Source of the DNA: F1-60-MAGs027 sp044344715
GTDB lineage: Bacteria > Actinomycetota > Acidimicrobiia > Acidimicrobiales > Ilumatobacteraceae
Direction: 5' to 3'
Assembly (NCBI GenBank): GCA_044344715.1
Contig: JBIJCI010000011.1
Span: 1 to 39,026 of the forward strand
DNA: 39,026 nt
A program made the position numbers and the translations under genes. The notes under the pieces were generated by a model that was not told the DNA's origin, ran no database searches, and saw only the letters and a list, made by a program, of their open reading frames with translations. Shown here piece by piece: positions 31,858 through 39,026 of the stretch. The stretch's first letter is position 1, and each line of letters begins with the position of its first letter.

Positions 31858-32484
31858 ATGAACTTCTCGAATTACTACGTCCCCAACGTCACCGAAGTGA
31901 CCAGCCGTGGTGAGCGCGTCTACGACCTCTACAGTCGCTTGCTCAAGGAGAACATCATCTTCCTTGGCACACCGATCGACGACACCATCGCCAACCTGAT
32001 CTGTGCCCAGCTGATCCATCTCGAGAGCGAGAACCCGGACAAGGACATCAACATCTACATCAACAGCCCCGGTGGTGACATCACCGCGCTGTTCGCCATT
32101 TACGACACCATGCAGTTCATCAAGAACGACATCGCGACCATCTGCCTCGGTCAGGCGGCATCCGCTGCGGCGGTCCTGCTGGCGTCGGGCACGAAGGGCA
32201 AGCGCCTCGCCCTCCCGCACGCCAGGATCCTCCTGCACCAGCCCTACGGCCAGGTCGGATACGGCCAGGTCACCGACCTCGAGATCGCAGCACGTGAAAT
32301 CCTGCGGATGCGCGACCTCCTCGAACAGATCCTTGCCCGTCATACGGGTCAGAGCATCGAACGCGTGCACGCCGATACCGACCGCGACTTCGTGATGGAA
32401 GCCGACGAGGCGAAGGCCTACGGAGTGATCGACGAGGTAATCAGCGTCCGTCAGGCCGTCGATCGCACCGGTCCGATCCGATAA
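31858..32484 (+). CDS. clpP: ATP-dependent Clp protease proteolytic subunit, ClpP2 type
   Basis: From ATG 31858 the product is 208 aa; an in-frame ATG at 31843 overlapping tig is the alternative. The catalytic serine lies in CLGQAASAAAVLLA, the histidine in ILLHQPYG and the aspartate in TDRDFVM. The GQAASAAA form is that of mycobacterial ClpP2, while ClpP1 has GMAASMG. Actinobacteria normally encode clpP1 and clpP2 in tandem here and need both; only this one is present. It assembles with ClpX, whose gene follows 18 bp downstream. Confidence 0.95.
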   Translation: MNFSNYYVPNVTEVTSRGERVYDLYSRLLKENIIFLGTPIDDTIANLICAQLIHLESENPDKDINIYINSPGGDITALFAIYDTMQFIKNDIATICLGQAASAAAVLLASGTKGKRLALPHARILLHQPYGQVGYGQVTDLEIAAREILRMRDLLEQILARHTGQSIERVHADTDRDFVMEADEAKAYGVIDEVISVRQAVDRTGPIR

Positions 32485-32502
32485 CGACCGGGAGGAGGGC
32501 GC

Positions 32503-33780
32503 ATGGCCAAGTTCGGTGACACCGCAGAGCTCGTCAAGTGCTCCTTTTGTTCCAAGACGCAGAAGCAGGTCAAGAAGCTGATCGCCGGTCCGTCGGTGTA
32601 CATCTGCAACGAGTGCATCGACCTGTGCATAGAGATCATCGACGAGGAGGTCGACGACTCGAAGAGCCTCGGTATCGAGAACGTTCCGACACCACGCGAG
32701 ATTCGCGCATTCCTCGATGAATTCGTCGTCGGACAGGATGCCGCGAAGAAGGTCCTTGCCGTCGCGGTGTTCAACCACTACCGACGTCTCAAGCACTCGC
32801 AGGGTAAGAAGTCGCGGCGTGACGACGTTGAACTGCAGAAGAGCAACATCCTCCTGCTCGGGCCAACCGGCTGCGGTAAGACCCACATGGCCCAGACGCT
32901 CGCCCGCATGCTCAACGTTCCGTTCGCCATAGCCGATGCAACGGCACTCACCGAGGCCGGTTACGTCGGCGAGGACGTCGAGAACATCCTCCTGAAGCTC
33001 CTGCAGGCTGCCGACTTCGACGTTAAGCGCGCCGAGATGGGAATCGTTTACATCGACGAGATCGACAAGATCGCCCGCAAGAGCGACAACCCATCGATCA
33101 CCCGTGACGTGTCGGGCGAGGGAGTGCAGCAGGCGCTGTTGAAGATCCTCGAGGGCACCGTTGCTTCCGTTCCGCCGCAAGGTGGGCGAAAGCATCCCCA
33201 CCAGGAATTCATCCAGATCGACACCACCAACGTGCTGTTCATCGTCGGTGGTGCATTCGCCGGACTCGATCAAATCATCGGCTCCCGGCTCGGCGACAAG
33301 GGCGTTGGCTTCCATGCGAAGGTCACCTCGAAGAAGGATCGTGACCCGGGCGACCTCTTCGCACAGGTCCTTCCCGAGGACCTTCTGAAGTTCGGCATGA
33401 TTCCGGAGTTCGTCGGTCGACTCCCGATGATCGGTGCCGTTCACGCACTCAAGAAGGACGCGCTCGTGCAGATTCTGACGGAGCCCAAGAACGCCCTGGT
33501 CAAGCAGTACCAGACGTTCTTCCGCTTCGAGGACGTCGAGCTCGACATCACGTCCGATGCGCTCGATGCCATCGCCGACTCGGCCCTCGTGCGTGGAACC
33601 GGTGCCCGCGGTCTGCGCGCGATCCTCGAGGACGTTCTTCTCGAGACCATGTACGACCTGCCCGGCCGCACCGATGTTGCGAAGGTGGTCATCGATCGAA
33701 AGTGCGTCACCGAGAAGGCCGCACCCAAGCTGGTCACGCGATCGCCGCGCGTCTCGAAGCCCAAGCGCGCCGCGTCGTAG
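32503..33780 (+). CDS. clpX: Clp protease ATPase subunit ClpX
   Basis: The 425-aa length is typical. The N-terminal zinc domain has C13, C16, C35 and C38. Walker A is GPTGCGKT (120-127), Walker B includes VYIDEIDKI, and the RVG/ pore-region YVGEDVENIL is present. It unfolds substrates and feeds them to ClpP. A strong Shine-Dalgarno GGGAGGAGGG precedes the ATG. In many actinobacteria valS follows clpX; here folC follows directly. Confidence 0.97.
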   Translation: MAKFGDTAELVKCSFCSKTQKQVKKLIAGPSVYICNECIDLCIEIIDEEVDDSKSLGIENVPTPREIRAFLDEFVVGQDAAKKVLAVAVFNHYRRLKHSQGKKSRRDDVELQKSNILLLGPTGCGKTHMAQTLARMLNVPFAIADATALTEAGYVGEDVENILLKLLQAADFDVKRAEMGIVYIDEIDKIARKSDNPSITRDVSGEGVQQALLKILEGTVASVPPQGGRKHPHQEFIQIDTTNVLFIVGGAFAGLDQIIGSRLGDKGVGFHAKVTSKKDRDPGDLFAQVLPEDLLKFGMIPEFVGRLPMIGAVHALKKDALVQILTEPKNALVKQYQTFFRFEDVELDITSDALDAIADSALVRGTGARGLRAILEDVLLETMYDLPGRTDVAKVVIDRKCVTEKAAPKLVTRSPRVSKPKRAAS

Positions 33781-33786
33781 CCGAAC

Positions 33787-33792
33787 TACCGT
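33787..33792 (+). promoter_or_regulatory. Candidate -10 element for folC
   Basis: TACCGT lies 7 nt before the ATG at 33800, in the 19-bp gap after clpX. Confidence 0.45.
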
Positions 33793-33799
33793 TCTCCGC

Positions 33800-35104
33800 A
33801 TGACGCGAGACGTGCTGGCTCGGGCAGCGGCATTCCTCGACGATCACTCGGTGTACGAGAAGTCCGGGCGTATCGACTCGCCGAGCACCGCCAACATCGA
33901 GCGTCTCGTGCACCTCCTGGGCGACCCGCACCTTGCATACCGAACCATCCACATCACGGGTACGAACGGCAAGGGAAGCACCAGCCAGATGGTCTCGCGA
34001 CTGCTGATGGCGCACGGTCTCCAGGTCGGCACCTACACGAGTCCGCACCTCGAACGCGTCAATGAGCGAGTGATGATCAATGGGGTACCCGTCGAGGACG
34101 GGGAGCTTGCGGAGAACGTGATCGCGATTGCCGAGCTCGAGTCGATGGTTGACGGTCGCCTGAGCTACTTCGACATCCTCACCGCCGTAGCTTTCCGGTG
34201 CTTCGCCGATCGCGCCGTCGACGTGGCGGTGATCGAAGTCGGCCTCCTTGGTCGATGGGATGCCACGAACGTCGTAAGGAGCGACGTTGCCGTGCTGACC
34301 AACGTATCCCTCGACCACACCGAATTCGCCGGGCCGACACATGCGCACATCGCACGCGAGAAGGTGGGCATCGTGAAACCGTCGAGCGTATTCGTGCAGG
34401 GGGAGACGCGCCCCGATCTCGAGGAGATCTTCGACGGTGCACCGTGCGAGCGGCGCGTCGTGCGCGACCGACACTTCGAGCTGACGGCCAACGAGCTTGC
34501 CGTCGGTGGTCGGCTCATCGGCGTTCGTACGACGCGAGCGCGCTACGACGACGTCTTCGTACCGCTGCACGGAAGCCATCAAGCCGACAATGCTGCGATA
34601 GCCGTAACGACGGTGGAGGAGTTCTTCGGGAAATCGCTGTCACGCGACGTGCTCGACGAGGCGTTCGCCGACGTGGTGATGCCGGGACGGTTCGAAGTAA
34701 TGGCTCACCAGCCGCTCGTGGTCGTCGACGGAGCACACAATGTGGGAGGCGCCGAGGTGTGCGCCGATGTCTTCTTCAACGACTTCCAGGTCGAGGGCCG
34801 ACGAGTACTCGTCGTGGGCATGCTGAAGAGTCGGGAGCCCCGGGAATTGCTCGGCGCACTCCGTGCCGACGAATTTGATCTGGTGGTGTGTTGTACGGCA
34901 CCCACCCCGCGTGGCACCGGAGCCGCTGCGCTCGCCGTGGCAGCGCGAGAGGTGGGTTGTGAGGAGGTGCTCGCCGTCGATGCCATTGACTCGGCTTTGG
35001 TGCAGGCGTACCGACGGCTCCGCGGGGAGGATGCACTGCTCGTTGCGGGTTCCCTGTACGTTGTCGGCGCGGCACGACCCGTGATTCGTGACATCGTCGC
35101 CTAG
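33800..35104 (+). CDS. folC: Dihydrofolate synthase / folylpolyglutamate synthase
   Basis: From ATG 33800 the protein is 434 aa. It has the Mur-ligase P loop GTNGKGS (54-60), TSPHLERVNERVMINGVPV, LDHTEFAG, and MPGRFEV with VVDGAHNVGG. It adds glutamate to dihydropteroate and to folates using ATP. It is the only folate-specific gene in this block. The start is supported by TACCGT 7 bp upstream; a longer in-frame extension would lie inside clpX. The gene is followed 15 bp later by ndk. Confidence 0.94.
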   Translation: MTRDVLARAAAFLDDHSVYEKSGRIDSPSTANIERLVHLLGDPHLAYRTIHITGTNGKGSTSQMVSRLLMAHGLQVGTYTSPHLERVNERVMINGVPVEDGELAENVIAIAELESMVDGRLSYFDILTAVAFRCFADRAVDVAVIEVGLLGRWDATNVVRSDVAVLTNVSLDHTEFAGPTHAHIAREKVGIVKPSSVFVQGETRPDLEEIFDGAPCERRVVRDRHFELTANELAVGGRLIGVRTTRARYDDVFVPLHGSHQADNAAIAVTTVEEFFGKSLSRDVLDEAFADVVMPGRFEVMAHQPLVVVDGAHNVGGAEVCADVFFNDFQVEGRRVLVVGMLKSREPRELLGALRADEFDLVVCCTAPTPRGTGAAALAVAAREVGCEEVLAVDAIDSALVQAYRRLRGEDALLVAGSLYVVGAARPVIRDIVA

Positions 35105-35107
35105 GGG

Positions 35108-35113
35108 TAGCCT
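35108..35113 (+). promoter_or_regulatory. Candidate -10 element for ndk
   Basis: TAGCCT lies 6 nt before the GTG at 35120, immediately after the folC stop codon. Confidence 0.5.
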
Positions 35114-35119
35114 TGTCAC

Positions 35120-35545
35120 GTGGCAACCCAGGACGAATCCCGCAGAACACTCGTACTCCTCAAGCCTGACGCCGTCGAGCGTCGGCTGATCGGGGACATC
35201 GTCTCCCGCTTCGAGGTCAAGGGTCTCTCGGTCGTTGCGATGCAAATGCGTACGCTCGACCATGACACGCTCGCGCGCCATTACGAGGAGCACCAGGGCA
35301 AACCCTTCTACGCGGATCTCATCGCGTTCATGTCGCGGGGTCCAATCGTGGCGATGGTGGTTGAAGGTCCGAACGACACCTGGGAGATCGTGCGCGGGAT
35401 GATGGGGGCGACCAATCCGCGCGCGGCTGCGCCGGGAACGATTCGTGGCGACCTGGGAACCATCTTCACCGAGAATCTCATCCACGGAAGCGACTCGGCG
35501 GCGTCTGCCGCGAGGGAAATTCAGATCTTCTTCCCCGGTCTCTGA
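35120..35545 (+). CDS. ndk: Nucleoside diphosphate kinase
   Basis: The 141-aa protein has LVLLKPDAVERRLIG at the N terminus, RGPIVAMVVEG, GATNPRAAAPGTIRGD and the phospho-histidine H122 in NLIHGSDS. It equalises NTP and NDP pools by transferring the gamma-phosphate through that histidine. GTG start; 11 bp before mreB. Confidence 0.97.
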   Translation: MATQDESRRTLVLLKPDAVERRLIGDIVSRFEVKGLSVVAMQMRTLDHDTLARHYEEHQGKPFYADLIAFMSRGPIVAMVVEGPNDTWEIVRGMMGATNPRAAAPGTIRGDLGTIFTENLIHGSDSAASAAREIQIFFPGL

Positions 35546-35556
35546 GGGCTGCACGC

Positions 35557-36591
<1,035 letters not shown>

Positions 36592-36610
36592 TCCGGCGAA
36601 TCGGAGTCAC

Positions 36611-37675
36611 GTGGCACGCGCTCGAACGAACCTAATCCGGGCCATCCTGCTGCTCGGACTGGCATCGATCTTCTTCATCACCCTCGATCTCTCCGGGTCG
36701 GGCGCAACGTCGCGTGTGAGGCAGGTGTTCTATACGGTGTTCGCGCCGGTGGAGGGCGTCGCCCGAGTCGTCACGCGCCCGCTCGGCAATGCCTGGCACG
36801 CCTTCCGCAACTACGAGGATGTGGTGACGGAGAACGACCGCCTCCGCGAGCAGCTGGCGCTACAGGAGGGGTCGACGGTGGCTGCCGCGGCCTCCGTTCG
36901 GCTTTCGCAGGAATTGTTGGCGCTGAACGGTCTTCCGACGCTCGCCGGCATCAATTCGGTCACCGCTCAGGTCATCGGTGAGACGCCCACCAATTTCTCG
37001 CAGACCGTGGAGATCAACCAGGGTTCCGATTCGGGGATCAAGGTGGGTATGCCGGTGCTGAATGCCGCTGGCCTCATCGGCAAGGTGACCGAGGTGTTCT
37101 CGAATCGTTCACTCGTCATGCTCATATCGGATCCTGACTATGCGCTGTCGATCAAGGTCGTCACGACCTCGAACCGCACTCCGGTCACCCTTCCACCGCT
37201 GGCGAGTGAGGATGCGCCGACCGTCGACTCCGTCGTACGGACTGACCAGACGAGTTCCACGTCATCGACGTCCACCACGACCACGACGATCCTCGGGTTC
37301 ACTCCGGTCGCCACGACCCTCCCGGCAGAAGTGGCGGCAGGGGCAGCCTCGAACATCACGGTTCCCGTGGCAAGTCAGTTGGCAGTTCGTGAGACGGGAA
37401 TCCTCGAGGGTCGTGGACCGGGTAGGCGGCCGATCGTGCGGTTCCTCGATGCGAGCACCCGGGCGTCGGCAATCGAAGTCGGTGCTCCGATCGTCTCTGC
37501 GGGTGGATCGCGAAGTCTGGCGCCACCCGACATCGTGATCGGAGTCGTCTCACGCGTGGTCGAGCGGCTCGGTACGGCGGGCCCGATCCTCGAGGTCGAG
37601 CTCGTCGCCGACCTGACGAGCCTGTCCTTCCTGCGGGTGCTGCTGTACCAGCCGATCACCGAGGCGGCACGGTAG
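36611..37675 (+). CDS. mreC: Rod-shape-determining protein MreC
   Basis: This 354-aa protein has one N-terminal transmembrane helix (about residues 8-26) and a coiled coil around YEDVVTENDRLREQLALQEG. The two-lobed periplasmic beta domain carries AQVIGETPTNFSQTVEINQGSDSGIKVGMPV. A Ser/Thr-only stretch at residues 214-226 and a following Ala/Pro-rich segment to about 255 interrupt the second lobe, an insertion not found in compact homologues. GGAG precedes the GTG start. Confidence 0.92.
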   Translation: MARARTNLIRAILLLGLASIFFITLDLSGSGATSRVRQVFYTVFAPVEGVARVVTRPLGNAWHAFRNYEDVVTENDRLREQLALQEGSTVAAAASVRLSQELLALNGLPTLAGINSVTAQVIGETPTNFSQTVEINQGSDSGIKVGMPVLNAAGLIGKVTEVFSNRSLVMLISDPDYALSIKVVTTSNRTPVTLPPLASEDAPTVDSVVRTDQTSSTSSTSTTTTTILGFTPVATTLPAEVAAGAASNITVPVASQLAVRETGILEGRGPGRRPIVRFLDASTRASAIEVGAPIVSAGGSRSLAPPDIVIGVVSRVVERLGTAGPILEVELVADLTSLSFLRVLLYQPITEAAR

Positions 37676-37677
37676 CG

Positions 37678-38202
37678 ATGCTCGACCGGTTGCTCCGTGT
37701 CGTCGCCAGTCGGTGGTTTCGGCTCGTCCTCGTCGGGCTCTTCGTCACGTCCCTGCAGACCACGTTGTTCAGCGAGGTCCGACCTTTCGGCTTCGCCGTC
37801 CAGGTCGTCGCCATCTTCGCGGCGAGCGCCGGTTGCTCCCACGACGTCCAGACGGGTGCCGTCGTCGGACTCATCAGCGGTCTCATGTACGACGCCGTCC
37901 TCGCCACGCCGCTCGGCATCTCGGCGTTGGTGTTCGCCGGGGTCGGCGCGGCCGGATCGTTGGTAATGCAGCCGTTCCGCGACCCGACGTGGTGGATGAA
38001 GGTGCTCGGAGCCAGCGGTGTCGCCGCCTTCGGCGAGGTGCTCATGCCGATCGTGAAGGGAGTCGTCGGGTTGGGTGGTTGGTTGCAACTACGGGTCATC
38101 GGTGCGATGTCGGTAACGTTCCTCGGCGGCGTGATCCTGTCCGTACCGTTGATTCCCTTGACCCGATGGACGCTGCGGGAGCGGGTGGGTCGTGACGTTT
38201 AG
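37678..38202 (+). CDS. mreD: Rod-shape-determining protein MreD
   Basis: The 174-aa protein has five to six transmembrane helices with the family pattern LVLVGLFVTSLQTTLFSEVRPFGF, QTGAVVGLISGLMYD, and LGISALVFAGVGAAG. It links MreC to PBP2/RodA in the membrane. It starts 2 bp after mreC and overlaps the PBP2 start by 11 bp, which indicates translational coupling. Confidence 0.92.
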   Translation: MLDRLLRVVASRWFRLVLVGLFVTSLQTTLFSEVRPFGFAVQVVAIFAASAGCSHDVQTGAVVGLISGLMYDAVLATPLGISALVFAGVGAAGSLVMQPFRDPTWWMKVLGASGVAAFGEVLMPIVKGVVGLGGWLQLRVIGAMSVTFLGGVILSVPLIPLTRWTLRERVGRDV

Positions 38203-39026
38203 TTCCCAACAGCGCCGTTGGTCGTGGCTCGGGGGAGTGGCAATCGCGCTCTTCGTGCTGCTCCTGTCGCGGGTCTGGTTCCTCCAGGCGGTGACCCAGG
38301 AGGAGACGGAACAGGTGATTCGCGCGGTGCAATCACGCGTGGTGAAGCTCATTCCGGAGCGAGGACGAATCTTCGACGTGAACGGTCGCGTTATCGCCGA
38401 CAACAAACGCGTGCTGATTGCAGCGATCGACCGGCGCATCATCGCCGCTCCGCAGGATCGCCTGGAGATGTTCGAGCGGCTGTCCGGGCCGTTGAACACC
38501 CCGATCGAGCGTCTGTACGACCGCTACGAGGACAAGCGCTACAACCAACTCACCGAGCTCCCGCTGGCATTCGACATCTCCGAGGAGCAGGCGGCGTTCA
38601 TCCTGGAGAGAATCGAGGACTACCCGGGTGTGGTCATCAAGGAGGAGTGGCGTCGGATCTATCCGTACGGGGCACTGGCCAGTCACGTGGTGGGCTTCCT
38701 CGGGGCCATCCAAAAGGACACTGCCGCGTACTACAAGTCGCTCGGATACGACCCGAATGAGCGGGTCGGTCTCTACGGTGTCGAACTCACCTACGAGGTG
38801 GACCTGCGCGGTATCCCCGGGTTCGTCCGGTACGAGGTTGACGCCGTCGGTCGCATCAAGGGTGTGCTGGAGCGCGTCGAATCGCAGCCCGGAAGGGACC
38901 TGCAGCTCTCGATCGATCTCGAGCTGCAGCAATTCGCCGAGCAGGCGCTCGAGACTCAGTTGCTCCTCCGCCAGCGCAACGAGGCACCACGGATGATGCT
39001 CCCGGGCGGCATTCCGGATCCGCAGT
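38192..39026 (+). CDS. mrdA: Penicillin-binding protein 2, N-terminal part, cut by window end
   Basis: An open frame from GTG 38192 runs without a stop to the last base, giving 278 residues. After a short cytoplasmic N terminus comes one transmembrane helix (about residues 13-29). The PBP dimerisation/pedestal region follows: LIPERGRIFDVNGRVIADN, WRRIYPYGALASHVVGFLG and VGLYGVELTYEVDLRG. The transpeptidase domain with SxxK lies beyond the window. PBP2 crosslinks peptidoglycan in the elongasome with RodA, whose gene would be expected next. Confidence 0.93.
   Translation, partial: MTFSSQQRRWSWLGGVAIALFVLLLSRVWFLQAVTQEETEQVIRAVQSRVVKLIPERGRIFDVNGRVIADNKRVLIAAIDRRIIAAPQDRLEMFERLSGPLNTPIERLYDRYEDKRYNQLTELPLAFDISEEQAAFILERIEDYPGVVIKEEWRRIYPYGALASHVVGFLGAIQKDTAAYYKSLGYDPNERVGLYGVELTYEVDLRGIPGFVRYEVDAVGRIKGVLERVESQPGRDLQLSIDLELQQFAEQALETQLLLRQRNEAPRMMLPGGIPDPQ

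Noticed and set aside
30405..31859. A 484-codon minus-strand open frame opposite tig
   Set aside because: It mirrors tig almost exactly and has no recognisable domain. Long antisense frames are common opposite GC-rich genes with strong third-position bias.
31819..33801. A 660-codon minus-strand open frame opposite clpP and clpX
   Set aside because: It spans two well-identified forward genes and shows no motif; it is an artefact of codon bias.

Overview
The window is a gene-dense, GC-rich stretch (roughly 60-65 % G+C by eye) of a high-GC Gram-positive bacterium. An actinobacterium outside the classical groups, possibly an Acidimicrobiia relative, fits best. The reasons are a ClpP2-type ClpP between tig and clpX, the order clpX-folC-ndk-mreB-mreC-mreD-pbp2, a PPOX/F420-type flavoprotein, many GTG starts, and very frequent TAnnnT hexamers 6-10 nt before start codons, which imply leaderless mRNAs. 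The lineage call is inference from gene content. No IS element, prophage gene, CRISPR array or rRNA was seen. No gene-free stretch exceeds about 200 bp.

Layout. 1-136: an orphan 3' half of a tRNA-Val(TAC) gene, best read as an attachment-site scar of an integrated element lying left of the window. 137-3878 (-): TspO, a Baeyer-Villiger-type monooxygenase, a COG4529-type FAD/NAD(P) protein and a DUF4395 membrane protein. 3962-6476 (+): TauE/SafE exporter, small membrane protein and a CstB-like persulfide dioxygenase-rhodanese, a sulfide/persulfide detoxification operon. 6488-7024 (+): FMN reductase. 7029-8883 (-): SDR, eukaryotic-type 6-pyruvoyl-tetrahydropterin synthase and GTP cyclohydrolase I, together a likely tetrahydrobiopterin-type pterin pathway. 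8963-10850 (+): class I aldolase, RibD-C reductase and a PH-like protein. 10816-12207: divergent DDAH and SET-domain methyltransferase genes, followed by tRNA-Gly. 12322-15154 (-): NarL-type two-component pair and an aldehyde dehydrogenase.

15231-18000 (+): a Zn/Mn-type ABC importer with three start/stop-coupled genes. 17991-20155 (-): alpha/beta hydrolase followed by an unusual protein fusing a peptidase-S51-like domain to a cysteinyl-tRNA-synthetase-like C-terminal domain. 20216-25842 (+): 2OG-Fe(II) oxygenase, phosphofructokinase, a second aldehyde dehydrogenase and a Tat-exported PhoX phosphatase. 25931-26566 (-): uracil phosphoribosyltransferase. 26619-28423 (+): COG3375 acyltransferase coupled to an NSAR/OSBS enolase. 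28457-30376 (-): PPOX protein, tRNA-Pro(TGG), cysteine-desulfurase-like protein and a small protein. 30411-39026 (+): the housekeeping block tig-clpP-clpX-folC-ndk-mreB-mreC-mreD-mrdA. The mrdA gene runs off the end of the window.

The most notable items are the S51/CysRS-domain fusion, the BH4-type pterin cluster, the truncated tRNA-Val, the cst-like sulfur operon, the DDAH/SET divergent pair, the lone ClpP2 and the pervasive leaderless promoter pattern. All function calls rest on motifs and family knowledge read by eye; no database search was run.
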